Shown: positions 50,523 through 58,734, numbered from the stretch's first letter. The stretch: 58,734 bases of DNA from Vibrio aestuarianus (GCF_012395185.1 NZ_JAAZTU010000029.1:1-58734), one strand, 5' to 3'. Numbers and translations: made by a program. Notes: generated by a model from the sequence alone, not told the origin.

Positions 50523-51257
50523 TTACAAGCCGATACCTTCTGTTAAAACTTTTATCTGCTCTAGGTCCATGCGGTGTACTTGTATCATTTGGTCAATTTG
50601 ACTGATACGAGAATTCGCAGCATCTTGCTTATCACAAGCATCTGATTTCGCATCCCAAGATTTACCTTCCAAGTAAGCGTCACAGTCAGACTTCAGTAAC
50701 TTCAACTTTGGAGTAATGGTCTGTTTCTCTTTCTCTAGCGCTTCAAGCTCTTGTTTAATTTTTAGCTCACGTTGGAAAAGTTCACGTGAACGTTCAAACA
50801 TGGTCGCTTGCATATCCGCCTGGCGATTGAGCTTACTATTGCTTTGAGCAACCTCTACTAGCTTTTCTTTCTCATCATTGAGTTTCACCTGTAGCAACTT
50901 ATTTTCTGATTCCAGTTTTTTATATTTTTCTTGGAATTGATTCAATTGTTCTTGATGCTGTGAATTCTGTTCATCCAATGCTCGTTGTATTTTAGTCTCA
51001 ACTTCAGCGTCAACTTCTGCCACTTTCAATTCTACCGTTTCAACTAATTGTGTACGGTCTTCATTGAGCTGCTGATATTTTTCTTCCAATTGACTATAGC
51101 TTTTTTGCCATTTATTAGTGGTGATACTTGAACCTATCAGGCCGCCTAGTGCCAAGCCTAATACTCCCGCCAATGCGAGATAAACGTAAGTGCGTTTATC
51201 TCGTTCTTCAATGACTACTACATCCTCTTGTTCGTCAATGTCAGTATGTTTATCCAC
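50523..51257 (-). CDS. Membrane-anchored coiled-coil protein of unknown function
   Basis: I do not recognise a named family function. The 244-residue protein has an acidic cytoplasmic N-terminus (about 1-20) and one membrane helix rich in Gly/Ala/Leu (about 25-45). A long charged coiled coil (about 50-190) with heptad-like E/K/Q/L composition follows. A pair of cysteines near the end (SDCDAYLEG and SDACDKQ) could form a disulfide. It overlaps no neighbour and lies 21 bases from the small membrane protein gene downstream of the riboswitch region, with which it may be co-transcribed. The reading frame looks genuine by composition and by its terminator. Confidence 0.8.
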   Translation of the reverse strand: MDKHTDIDEQEDVVVIEERDKRTYVYLALAGVLGLALGGLIGSSITTNKWQKSYSQLEEKYQQLNEDRTQLVETVELKVAEVDAEVETKIQRALDEQNSQHQEQLNQFQEKYKKLESENKLLQVKLNDEKEKLVEVAQSNSKLNRQADMQATMFERSRELFQRELKIKQELEALEKEKQTITPKLKLLKSDCDAYLEGKSWDAKSDACDKQDAANSRISQIDQMIQVHRMDLEQIKVLTEGIGL

Positions 51258-51278
51258 TCTTTTACTCCTCTATAAACA

Positions 51279-51437
51279 TCAGCGGGTTAATTCAGCAATT
51301 ACAATTGAAGCGGTGTAGATTACAAAAGCAGACAGTAAGGTAATAACAACACCTTTCTGCAATTTTTCATTAGTGCGAAAACGCACTAAAATGAACGCCA
51401 AAGCGATCAATACAACGATGGTTATTAGTCGTGTCAT
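51279..51437 (-). CDS. Small membrane protein, 52 residues
   Basis: This short protein has two hydrophobic stretches (about 4-18 and 28-47) separated by a basic loop, RFRTNEKLQK. The ATG at 51437 is eight bases after GGAGGA; the frame upstream of it adds 15 codons without a ribosome-binding site. It lies just upstream of the coiled-coil gene on the same strand. The function is unknown. The ribosome-binding site and spacing argue for a real gene. Confidence 0.7.
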   Translation of the reverse strand: MTRLITIVVLIALAFILVRFRTNEKLQKGVVITLLSAFVIYTASIVIAELTR

Positions 51438-51658
51438 AGCACTATTCCTCCAGCGTATTTTATACCATTTATAGCATGTCAAAGGTCAGAGAAAAGTAGA
51501 ACAATCGACAAGTTGCGTAAACTTTCACCTTAATCGCTTTTCATTGTTACTCATTGGATAAATCGATTGGACAACAATTCACCGATCAATATAAAAATGA
51601 GACTAAAGCCACAATTTATCTTGTTTTGCAAACTTCTTTATGTAACATATCGTGCCTT

Positions 51659-51681
51659 GACGGTAAGCATTGCTTGCCGTC
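51659..51681 (+). other. Leader hairpin 5' of the glycine riboswitch
   Basis: GACGGTAAGC pairs with GCTTGCCGTC (one G-U pair) around ATT. It stands just before the first aptamer. Without a T run it is probably part of the leader RNA rather than a terminator. Confidence 0.5.
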
Positions 51682-51687
51682 AGTTCC

Positions 51688-51897
51688 GATGAAGACTGCA
51701 GGAGAGAGGTTAGTTCATTCTTAACTGAATGAACTAACCCACCGAAGAAGTAAATCTTTCAGGTGCTAATGTTCTATTTACAGAACAAGCGAGGACTGTA
51801 GTTGGAGGAACCTCTGGAGAGAACCGTTGAATCGGTCGCCGAAGGAGCAAACCCTATCATAGGGTGAAACTCTCAGGCAAAAGGACAGAGGAGTGGA
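51688..51897 (+). ncRNA. Tandem glycine riboswitch
   Basis: Two consecutive glycine aptamers are present, about 51691-51802 and 51804-51896. The second has the expected GGAGGAACCTCTGGAGAGA opening, the CGCCGAAGGAGCAAA core and the closing CTCTCAGGCAAAAGGACAGAG; the first repeats the pattern as GGAGAGA, CACCGAAGAAGTAAA and CTTTCAGG. The Vibrio cholerae glycine riboswitch precedes the same kind of symporter gene, as here. Confidence 0.95.
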
Positions 51898-51973
51898 AAG
51901 CTATAATTTTAAATAGTTATTGTCTATTCAATACCTATCGTGTTCTATTTGATCACTACCCTTTCCCTCTTCT

Positions 51974-52000
51974 CCTTAACTGTTGTTTTATTAAGGGGAA
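51974..52000 (+). promoter_or_regulatory. Ribosome-binding-site sequestering hairpin before the symporter
   Basis: CTCCTTAA (51974-51981) pairs with TTAAGGGG (51993-52000), the latter containing the Shine-Dalgarno AAGGGG of the gene starting at 52004. It looks like the expression platform of the glycine riboswitch, acting at translation. Confidence 0.65.
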
Positions 52001-52003
52001 TTC

Positions 52004-53383
52004 ATGAACAACCTGCAATCTATACTTGAAACTGTTGATAGCTTTATTTGGGGACCACCACTTCTTATTTTATTAGTAGGTACTGGTGTCTATTTTACCT
52101 TTCGTTTGGGACTTATTCAGTTTCGTCACCTGCCAACGGCACTAAAAATGGTCTTTAGCAAAGATAAGTCATCGGATAAACAAGGTGATGTATCAAGCTT
52201 TGCTGCACTTTGCACAGCATTATCCGCTACTATCGGTACTGGTAATATTGTTGGTGTCGCAACCGCAATTAAGCTAGGCGGTCCGGGCGCACTGTTTTGG
52301 ATGTGGCTGGCGGCACTATTTGGTATGGCAACAAAATATGCAGAATGCTTGCTCGCGGTAAAATATCGTAAAGTCGATGACAAAGGGCAAATGGTTGGCG
52401 GCCCAATGTACTATTTACAATATGGTGTTGGTTCGAAAACACTAGCAGTTCTATTTGCTCTGTTTGCAATTGGCGTGGCTTGCTTTGGTATCGGCACTTT
52501 CCCGCAAGTAAACGCCATTTTGGACGCCACTGAAATCTCATTTGGTGTATCTCGCGAAATTTCAGCTGTAGTTCTGACGCTTTTAGTCGCCTTTGTCACC
52601 GTTGGTGGTATTAAATCGATTGCTAACGTGGCAGGTAAAATCGTACCGGCAATGGCATTATTCTATATTGTTGCCTGCTTAAGTGTAATCGTGAGTAATA
52701 GTGATAAGCTGCTAGATGCAGTCAGCCTTGTCATTACTTCTGCATTTACCTCAACCGCTGCAACTGGTGGTTTTTTAGGGGCAAGCATCATGCTTGCTAT
52801 ACAATCAGGTATCGCGCGCGGTGTCTTTTCAAATGAATCAGGACTTGGCAGTGCGCCAATGGCTGCTGCCGCTGCGAAAACAGACTCTTGTGTAAAACAG
52901 GGGTTAATTTCGATGACGGGTACGTTCTTTGACACCATTATCATCTGTACGATGACAGGCCTTGCATTAATACTTACCGGAGCATGGCAAAGCGATTTTT
53001 CTGGTGCAGCGATGACCACTTACGCATTTGCTGTTGGTTTAAATGCTCAAACATTAGGACCAATGCTTGTCTCTATCGGTTTGATGTTTTTTGCTTTCAC
53101 TACGATTTTGGGCTGGAACTACTATGGTGAACGTTGCGTGGTATTCCTATTCGGCACAAAAGCGGTTTTGCCTTATAAAGTGATATTTATCGGTTTAGTT
53201 GCATCTGGCGCTTTCTTGCATCTGGATATGATTTGGATCATTGCAGATATCGTTAACGGGTTAATGGCCATTCCAAATCTCATTGGTTTAATTGCCTTAC
53301 GCCACGTCGTGATGGAAGAAACGAAACTGTTCTTTGAAAAACAACCTTCAAACGCTGTGAATACCGTTCAGACACAATATTAA
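52004..53383 (+). CDS. Na+/alanine-glycine symporter (AGCS family)
   Basis: This 459-residue inner-membrane sodium:alanine or glycine symporter has about 11 hydrophobic helices. The family signature GGPMYYLQYG is present near residue 130. SSFAALCTALSATIGTGNIVGVATAI and the GIARGVFSNESGLGSAPMAAAAAKT region of the AGCS family are clear. The glycine riboswitch upstream points to glycine as a substrate or effector. The ATG follows AAGGGG, which a hairpin can hide. A terminator follows the stop codon. Confidence 0.94.
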   Translation: MNNLQSILETVDSFIWGPPLLILLVGTGVYFTFRLGLIQFRHLPTALKMVFSKDKSSDKQGDVSSFAALCTALSATIGTGNIVGVATAIKLGGPGALFWMWLAALFGMATKYAECLLAVKYRKVDDKGQMVGGPMYYLQYGVGSKTLAVLFALFAIGVACFGIGTFPQVNAILDATEISFGVSREISAVVLTLLVAFVTVGGIKSIANVAGKIVPAMALFYIVACLSVIVSNSDKLLDAVSLVITSAFTSTAATGGFLGASIMLAIQSGIARGVFSNESGLGSAPMAAAAAKTDSCVKQGLISMTGTFFDTIIICTMTGLALILTGAWQSDFSGAAMTTYAFAVGLNAQTLGPMLVSIGLMFFAFTTILGWNYYGERCVVFLFGTKAVLPYKVIFIGLVASGAFLHLDMIWIIADIVNGLMAIPNLIGLIALRHVVMEETKLFFEKQPSNAVNTVQTQY

Positions 53384-53389
53384 ATCGAC

Positions 53390-53427
53390 ACCGCAGATAG
53401 GTATTCAACAGCCCTATCTGCGGTTTA
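53390..53427 (+). terminator. Terminator after the AGCS symporter
   Basis: ACCGCAGATAGG (53390-53401) pairs with CCTATCTGCGGT (53413-53424) around an 11-base loop, then TTT. It overlaps the 3' end of the small gene on the other strand. Confidence 0.85.
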
Positions 53428-53605
53428 ATGACATGTGTTTTTGCTTACGTATCTGTTTATCTAAGCAAGAGTGGGACCAATTTAAAACTGCTAAAATAAT
53501 GATTGCAGTAGGCACTCCAAGATCTAACGCTATCCCTTCAAGAAACAGCAACACACACACCAAAACAACCGCACAAATAAGTAAAATATTCACATCATCT
53601 CCCAC
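53414..53605 (-). CDS. Possible small membrane protein
   Basis: The translated 63 residues have two hydrophobic stretches (about 6-24 and 29-45) and a basic, charged end. The codons do not look like a mere shadow of the sparse opposite strand. A GTG at 53605 opens the frame; the GTG four codons further, at 53593, follows GGGAG and may be the true start. The stop lies within the terminator of the convergent symporter, which weakens the case. The function is unknown. Confidence 0.45.
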   Translation of the reverse strand: MGDDVNILLICAVVLVCVLLFLEGIALDLGVPTAIIILAVLNWSHSCLDKQIRKQKHMSLNRR

Positions 53606-53711
53606 AATTTCCTACCGAGTAGCGCATGCGGGTATTTATACTTCATATTTAAGGACGTTATTTCAGGGAAATGTCAGCGCAAATCCATTGGGAAAAAACC
53701 TACAATTTTAT

Positions 53712-54353
53712 TTATTGAATTGTTTCTTTCTCAAGTAACAATTTGAGACCCAGGCCGATAAGTACAACACCGGTTGTGCCTTCCATCCATTTCATAAAGG
53801 ATGCATTTTTAAGTAGATTCTTTGCAGAGCTTAGTGCACCCGCTAACCCACATTGCCAAACCATGGCAATAACAAAGTGAACAGCGGCCATAAATAATGA
53901 CTGAAATAATGGAGAAGACTCTGGATTAATAAACTGAGGTAAAAATGCTAAATAGAATACCGCTGTTTTAGGGTTAAGCACATTCGATAGAAAGCCCTCA
54001 CGCAATGAACGAGAGAGTTTGAGCTCGCCGTGAGAAACGGTGGAGATATTCATCCCTTGCCCATTTTTTAACAGAGCTTTTAAGCTAGAAAGCCCTAGCC
54101 AAATCAAATAAGCAGCACCGATCATTTTCACGAAATGAAATAGCTCCGCGGATTGTGCCAATATCGCTGAAATACCTACAGCCGAAAACGTGGCATGAAC
54201 GAAAAGACCGCCGCAGATGCCTAAACTAGTGACGCATCCATCACTAAAACCGGCGCGAGAGGTATTACGAATAACCAATGCGGTGTCTAGCCCTGGTGTT
54301 AAGGTTAAGATGGTAATGGCAATTAAAAATGCCTCAAAGTTTTGGATATACAT
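53712..54353 (-). CDS. LysE family translocator
   Basis: This 213-residue LysE/RhtB-type exporter has about six helices. The conserved TPGLDTALVIRNTSRAGFSDGC is close to the N-terminus and the LNPKTAVFYLAFLPQFI segment lies mid-protein. Members export amino acids or small metabolites across the inner membrane. The substrate is unknown. It is monocistronic, transcribed leftwards, with no clear terminator at the end. Confidence 0.9.
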   Translation of the reverse strand: MYIQNFEAFLIAITILTLTPGLDTALVIRNTSRAGFSDGCVTSLGICGGLFVHATFSAVGISAILAQSAELFHFVKMIGAAYLIWLGLSSLKALLKNGQGMNISTVSHGELKLSRSLREGFLSNVLNPKTAVFYLAFLPQFINPESSPLFQSLFMAAVHFVIAMVWQCGLAGALSSAKNLLKNASFMKWMEGTTGVVLIGLGLKLLLEKETIQ

Positions 54354-54444
54354 ACCTATCCCTGTATGAAAAATAATGCGGTCAGTTGTTCTTTTTATAC
54401 CTGAGCATTTGATTGATGTCTTTAAGAGTTTTGCAGCAGATAAG

Positions 54445-54467
54445 AAAAAACCCGATAAAATCGGGCT
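54445..54467 (-). terminator. Terminator of the T6SS accessory operon
   Basis: On the minus strand, GCCCGAT and ATCGGG-T form a stem around TTT, followed by six T. It ends the vgrG to DUF2931 transcript about 70 bases after the last stop. Confidence 0.85.
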
Positions 54468-54536
54468 GTTTCCGTGTCTAATGATGACTGCAACAACATC
54501 ACCAGAGCAGATTTTTATCCAGCAAGTAATTTACTT

Positions 54537-55274
54537 TCAATTCAATTGGATAATTTTTTCACTCGAGTACACCTTATTCACTTTATCCCAAGGAATCGGG
54601 TCAATTGATACACCTGCGTCTTTTGCGCGTTGTTGTATATCATTTACTAAAGAACCCTGTTTATATCTTTCTTCATCAAACCCATTACTATCACGATCCA
54701 ATATTCTATCCGGTCCCAGCTCAGCTAAATAGATGATTTCACCACAGCCTCTTAGCCAAACCTTGGCTTGTCCATTGGGCAGTAAACCGAACACGAATTC
54801 GGTGCGATAACAAACATTACCCAATGAACCATCTCGATTTTGGTAAAGACTTTTTCTTGCCATCAAACTTTTAACGTCTTCAGATACAGTATATTTGGTC
54901 ACGTAAAACTGAGTATTAATAAGTGAAACCCAATACAAATAAAGAGTATCGGGTGGTAGCTTAATTCGCATTACCTGATCACCTCGTCGATTCATTGCGA
55001 AGGGATGTATTGGTAATCCAAAACCATCATAGTCAGGAAGTTCTTTTTTGATATTTTCAAATGCACTGATCCTCATAAACTGAGAAAATGTATGTAAAGG
55101 GGATGTCCAATCTTGCGCATCGTTCACCCCATAGGCTTGAGTAACACTGACAGGATAAAAAGTGGGCATAGAGATACTGACACTCCATGGCGTCTCCGGT
55201 ATCGACCCAGCATACGATGAGCAAGCATTCAACAATGCCGTAATTAGCAAAACAGATATACTTTTCAAATACAT
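54537..55274 (-). CDS. DUF2931 lipoprotein, candidate T6SS immunity protein
   Basis: This 245-residue protein has a signal peptide and lipobox (LLNAC; Cys18 of the chosen start), so it is probably a lipoprotein. The body (WSVSISMP..., FYPVTQAYGVNDAQDW, LPPDTLYLYWVSLINTQFY) resembles the DUF2931 family, which often accompanies T6SS lipase effectors. The start at 55274 follows AAAGGAA and gives a clean lipoprotein signal. The frame upstream of it lies in the effector gene. It overlaps nothing but starts right at the effector stop codon. Its place next to a lipase argues that it neutralises the effector in the periplasm. Confidence 0.82.
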   Translation of the reverse strand: MYLKSISVLLITALLNACSSYAGSIPETPWSVSISMPTFYPVSVTQAYGVNDAQDWTSPLHTFSQFMRISAFENIKKELPDYDGFGLPIHPFAMNRRGDQVMRIKLPPDTLYLYWVSLINTQFYVTKYTVSEDVKSLMARKSLYQNRDGSLGNVCYRTEFVFGLLPNGQAKVWLRGCGEIIYLAELGPDRILDRDSNGFDEERYKQGSLVNDIQQRAKDAGVSIDPIPWDKVNKVYSSEKIIQLN

Positions 55275-55275
55275 T

Positions 55276-57417
55276 CTACTTTCCTTTTTCGCATGGGTAG
55301 CTGGCGCGCTTATAGCAACCTTGACTTTCATCCCAAAGCGGTTTAAGTGCAAAACTATCATCTGACGAGTGGTGAAATACGTTTAACTGCATCAACTCTT
55401 GTTTACGTTTTTCATCAAACTCACTCTCTAACTTGGCATACTGTCCTTGCTTTGCCATATCCAGTACTTTTTGATTGAAAGCCTTAAAGCTGGCAGCTAA
55501 ACCGTTTATGGTTAGCTCTGGAAAATCTCTTACTGTGTAATAAATCGCATAAGGATCCGGAACATGCCAAATCTTGCCATCATAATCCTCAAGAGGAACA
55601 CCATGAAACTCAGCTAGACCATACATTAATCTGAGGTATAAACGAGAGAGTTCACCTTCCACTTTTCGCTGTATGTAAAGGCGACCGACCACTCTTCCGC
55701 CCTCTTTTTTACCATGATTAATACACTCAATTTCTGGCTCTACATAGTCACTCTCCTGCCAACCAGTGGCTAAATCACGCTGTTTATACTCAGCCAGCTT
55801 TCTTCTCACGTATTGCTCGGCGCGATCCTTATCCCAGCGGTCAGAGAAAGAGCGGCTCGCACGCTTCACCAACTTTTTTTCTAAGATCGGCAAGAGATAA
55901 TCACTCTTGTTGTAGCTCAGGCGTGAATGGTAACCACCACCAATATCGGAATGGGCTCCAGGAAGGACAAATTCATGAAAATGCGCCACCGAATCCACGG
56001 AGTTAAGATGGTTAAGGCTAAAGTTATAGCGGCACTCAATGGTAGGATCGGCGGTTAAGTGAACAGCACGTCGAACGCGCTGAGGATCAAGCCATAACCT
56101 CACATCACCGTTATCATGATGAGTTGAAAAATCAAAAGAGAGTAGGTCAACCACAGAAGCGACGGTATCAAATAGGCCTGCAAAAGTAATCTCACAGTTG
56201 GCTTTAGCCTCATCCGCTTCATTCCAATCAAACCCATAAGCTAAAGGAATACCGATCTTTTGGCACGCCTTGCTAAACGCCTGAGCAAACTCGCCCTGCT
56301 CGCCATCCAAAACCACATTAATAAAATGTCTTGCAGCAGCAGCTCCACGACTAAAGCCGAACACATCAAACTGCAACTTATTAAAACCGTCAACGATATT
56401 CGACTGTGCGTTAGCAAAGGTAGATTTCAGTTCCATAATTGACGTTGAAAGCTGATCTATAGAAGTACTAACTTTAGCAGTCACACCATATTTACCTATC
56501 CCAGCCCCCTGCCCAAAAATTTCCGATTCATCAGCCGGAGCAATATTTGTACTATTCCCCGTACCAATTCCGGTCATATATTCAGAAAGAAAATAGGTTT
56601 CTTTATCGTTCGAGAATTCTTTATCTATATAGCGTTCAAACAACTTCTGTACATTAGTTAGCTCATTAGTGGCGCTGCCTGCCACTGTCTCTACTTCGCC
56701 TTCATCATTTTTAAATAAAGAGATAAAAAAATTGTCTTTTTTAGGATAATCAAAACACTCACTCGATAAGTGAGTAGCAGGAATGTCGTTTTTAAGCCGC
56801 CCTGTTTTTCTGTAAATAATGTCGCAATCAACGTTGTATTTCATTTTCCATGTTTGATAGTAATTCTCTAACTGAGTTTTCCCCCACTGCGCACTGTAGC
56901 TATTATTGGCCGTACCATCAAAAAACATACCTACGCGCAATGTAATAAAGTTAAATCCTCTCACTTTAAGAATATAACTTTTATCTGTCAGTAAATTACA
57001 AGCATCCGCTTGGCCTTTTTGGTGCCTTACGGGTAGAGCTTGTTCTGGCGTTAATTCGGTTAGATCGCCAGTGGTTACACTTAGAAAACTAGCACTATTC
57101 CCTAAATGGTCTTGGTATTGCTTGGCAAAATCCAAAGTAGGGTCGGCTTCATTATTGGGTGTTCTCAGTTTGCCCTGAGACTCTCTTAACCATTGTTCAG
57201 CATCAAGAGTCAGCGTCACCGGGCCAGGGGCAAGCGTTTTCAGCAAGATAGGCGCTTCACCTAATACGACGGGAAATTCATGCTTTGCCGAGTCAGTAAT
57301 AATACCAGTGACTCCTTTAAATGGCTTATTGAACTCATCACGGATGATAATTTCAATCCAATGCGTTCGATTTTCACACGGTGCGCAGAAAGGGCTAACT
57401 CCTGTCGTACTTCTCAT
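55276..57417 (-). CDS. T6SS phospholipase effector, DUF2235 (Tle1-like)
   Basis: This 713-residue alpha/beta hydrolase is of the DUF2235/Tle1 type. FFDGTANN is at 165-172, the nucleophile elbow GFSRG at 354-358 (Ser356), FDTVASV supplies a conserved aspartate, and GAHSDIGGGYHS is the Tle1-type motif with histidine. These are the features of antibacterial phospholipases delivered by T6SS. About 135 N-terminal residues precede the hydrolase; they begin with a CxxC pair and an ENRTHWIEI segment and look beta-rich. The ATG overlaps the stop of the DUF4123 gene (ATGA). The lipid specificity is unknown. Confidence 0.88.
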   Translation of the reverse strand: MRSTTGVSPFCAPCENRTHWIEIIIRDEFNKPFKGVTGIITDSAKHEFPVVLGEAPILLKTLAPGPVTLTLDAEQWLRESQGKLRTPNNEADPTLDFAKQYQDHLGNSASFLSVTTGDLTELTPEQALPVRHQKGQADACNLLTDKSYILKVRGFNFITLRVGMFFDGTANNSYSAQWGKTQLENYYQTWKMKYNVDCDIIYRKTGRLKNDIPATHLSSECFDYPKKDNFFISLFKNDEGEVETVAGSATNELTNVQKLFERYIDKEFSNDKETYFLSEYMTGIGTGNSTNIAPADESEIFGQGAGIGKYGVTAKVSTSIDQLSTSIMELKSTFANAQSNIVDGFNKLQFDVFGFSRGAAAARHFINVVLDGEQGEFAQAFSKACQKIGIPLAYGFDWNEADEAKANCEITFAGLFDTVASVVDLLSFDFSTHHDNGDVRLWLDPQRVRRAVHLTADPTIECRYNFSLNHLNSVDSVAHFHEFVLPGAHSDIGGGYHSRLSYNKSDYLLPILEKKLVKRASRSFSDRWDKDRAEQYVRRKLAEYKQRDLATGWQESDYVEPEIECINHGKKEGGRVVGRLYIQRKVEGELSRLYLRLMYGLAEFHGVPLEDYDGKIWHVPDPYAIYYTVRDFPELTINGLAASFKAFNQKVLDMAKQGQYAKLESEFDEKRKQELMQLNVFHHSSDDSFALKPLWDESQGCYKRASYPCEKGK

Positions 57418-58211
57418 TGCCAGCTCTCCTTAATGGCTTTTAATTCTTTGAGTTCATCCGATGTTAAATGTAAATAGTGAGACAAATCATCAAGCGCGGT
57501 ATCGGTCGCAGTGACGATCGCAACTAACGCATGCTGCTCTGCAACATCGTGGTCATGCTGCTTGTCTAATGCTGATTGCAGAGCGGCGAGTATTATCTGC
57601 TGCGGTGCTTCCAAGAGTTGTAAAAGATGCGGCAGTAGCTCCCACAAACGCCTTTCTAAAGAATGGGCATGAACATTTACATTGTACAAAGGCGCTAGGT
57701 GATGAGGTAACATCTTCCACCAGCTTTCCTGCTTGAGCGTAAATTCCGCGCGTGATGTATTGGTAAAGGTAATGAGAGCGTCTTCTTCATGGTGATCAAT
57801 CACCACTAATTGATTAATATTGCCTAAAAATTGATTTATCTCGGCCTCATCCATCGCGCCTAACATGGGAAGAATTACTTCACAGTCATAAAAGCGAAAC
57901 AACACTTCTTCACCATCCAACGCCGCTATCAATAAACTTCTCAGGTGGGCGATAACGCCATTTTCTGATAGCCGGCTAGAAAGCCCTAAACCTTGGTTAA
58001 CCATTTTATTTGGCAACTGTAAAATAGAGGCTGATACAGGAATTAGCCACGGTGACAGTGACATCACAGAGTCAAACATCGCACCATAAAACACAGGTAT
58101 GGCACCATCAAATCCAAAACCACCATTTTGCGCTACAGCAAGCTTGTGAAGTTTATGATCGACCAACCAATATTGATGTTCTGGCTGTTCTTCAAACCAC
58201 GATTTCAACAT
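57414..58211 (-). CDS. DUF4123 (Tap-1) T6SS effector adaptor
   Basis: This 265-residue DUF4123 protein is of the kind that chaperones effectors onto VgrG. The opening, WFEEQPEHQYWLVDHKLHKLAV, and the mid-protein LRSLLIAALDGEEVLFRFYDCEVILPML are typical of the family. The start is placed at 58211, where TAATG overlaps the vgrG stop; the frame extends further upstream, but that part lies in vgrG. Tight overlap on both sides suggests one transcript with coupled translation. It should load the downstream DUF2235 lipase. Confidence 0.9.
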   Translation of the reverse strand: MLKSWFEEQPEHQYWLVDHKLHKLAVAQNGGFGFDGAIPVFYGAMFDSVMSLSPWLIPVSASILQLPNKMVNQGLGLSSRLSENGVIAHLRSLLIAALDGEEVLFRFYDCEVILPMLGAMDEAEINQFLGNINQLVVIDHHEEDALITFTNTSRAEFTLKQESWWKMLPHHLAPLYNVNVHAHSLERRLWELLPHLLQLLEAPQQIILAALQSALDKQHDHDVAEQHALVAIVTATDTALDDLSHYLHLTSDELKELKAIKESWQ

Positions 58212-58734
58212 TAGGCATCTCCTGCTAATGGACATACTTTTACGGCTGGCATTCGCGCTTCTTCAGATCGCAATAGAGCTTGGTAAGAGATAGTTTGTGG
58301 TGGTGCTGGTGACTTTTGCAGTTCAAGTTCACCGGGTAATAACGGTAAATCACCACTAAAACCACTGCCATTGCCAGCACTTCCGCCTGAGTTTAAATTA
58401 ACGCCCACCCCAGAAAGATGGACACCAGCAGGATCCACTTTCACAAAACTTCCACCAGCTTTTACCGTAATTTCAGAGCCCGCTTCTATGACAACTTTTT
58501 GCCCAGCTTTAATATGGATTTCATCACCCGCTTCATTAACCCATACTTGGCCCGACTTTACATGTAAGGAACCATTAATGATCAACGTTCGGTTTCCTTG
58601 AACGGCTTCGCGGCTTTCGCCCTCGACCGTTAGGTGTTGGTTATTTTTGATATGGCTAAACTGGTCATTATCCACCGTCAGGTGACTATCGTGTTTGATG
58701 TGACTGGTGGCGTCATTGAGCACCAGTGCTTCAT
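58211..58734 (-). CDS. vgrG: VgrG tip protein, C-terminal part (cut by window end)
   Basis: Only the last ~174 residues are in the window; the frame is open to the right edge. They show the repeating VgrG beta-helix pattern, with NDQFSHIKNNQHLTVEGE, REAVQGNRTLIINGSLHVKSG and HIKAGQKVVIEAGSEITVKAGGS. A glycine-rich tail follows. VgrG forms the puncturing tip of the T6SS. The gene starts outside the window, so the N-terminal gp27/gp5 parts cannot be judged. Confidence 0.92.
   Translation of the reverse strand, partial: EALVLNDATSHIKHDSHLTVDNDQFSHIKNNQHLTVEGESREAVQGNRTLIINGSLHVKSGQVWVNEAGDEIHIKAGQKVVIEAGSEITVKAGGSFVKVDPAGVHLSGVGVNLNSGGSAGNGSGFSGDLPLLPGELELQKSPAPPQTISYQALLRSEEARMPAVKVCPLAGDA

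Noticed and set aside
53433..53738. + strand frame of 101 codons after the symporter
   Set aside because: It starts inside the region just after the terminator, overlaps the LysE gene end in antisense and has no ribosome-binding site or family features.

Overview
The window is chromosomal DNA of a gamma-proteobacterium of the family Vibrionaceae, most likely a Vibrio. The case rests on gene content: a near-complete syp exopolysaccharide locus in Vibrio order, a TonB2/TtpC energy-transduction operon, a tandem glycine riboswitch in front of a Na+/alanine-glycine symporter, a CSS-EAL protein and a VgrG/DUF4123 effector cluster. The species cannot be fixed from this sequence. The first ~270 bases are not genomic: they contain repeated Illumina Nextera adapter and transposon-end sequence, so the window starts at a contig end.

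Layout. (1) 271-4627: housekeeping genes (fructosamine kinase family, CPXCG protein, riboflavin synthase, NorM-type MATE exporter, exported ATP-dependent DNA ligase). (2) 4800-23875: syp-like polysaccharide locus, sypABCD, a lone HPt gene, sypGH, sypIJKL, sypMNO, sypPQR. sypE and sypF, which lie between sypD and sypG in Vibrio fischeri, are absent and the HPt gene sits in their place. SypG-type enhancers and sigma-54 -24/-12 elements lie before sypA, sypI, sypM and sypP, so the SypG encoded here can be proposed to drive four operons. (3) 23902-38245: aerobactin module, with iucABCD and iutA, a periplasmic-binding-protein ABC importer (fhuC-D-B order), an MFS transporter that may export the siderophore, and a FhuF-type ferric reductase, with Fur-like boxes at each promoter. 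A small MITE-like element lies between iucA and fhuB. (4) 38296-43217: TonB2 operon (DUF3450, TtpC, ExbB2, ExbD2, TonB2, TPR protein), also with a Fur-like box; it would energise outer-membrane uptake through IutA. (5) 43340-47376: tyrosine degradation (hpd, hmgA, fahA, maiA) with a TyrR-like operator. (6) 47694-54353: CSS-EAL phosphodiesterase, M20 peptidase, coiled-coil membrane protein, two small membrane proteins, glycine riboswitch plus AGCS symporter, LysE-type exporter. (7) 54445-58734: type VI secretion accessory cluster read leftwards: the VgrG C-terminus (cut by the window end), a DUF4123 adaptor, a DUF2235 (Tle1-like) lipase effector and a DUF2931 lipoprotein, the likely immunity protein.

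The most interesting points are the re-wired syp control module (no SypE/SypF, a lone HPt with an atypical histidine box, a SypD with a broken Walker A), the palindromic SypG sites, and the translationally coupled T6SS effector module. No rRNA, tRNA, CRISPR array or complete insertion sequence was seen.
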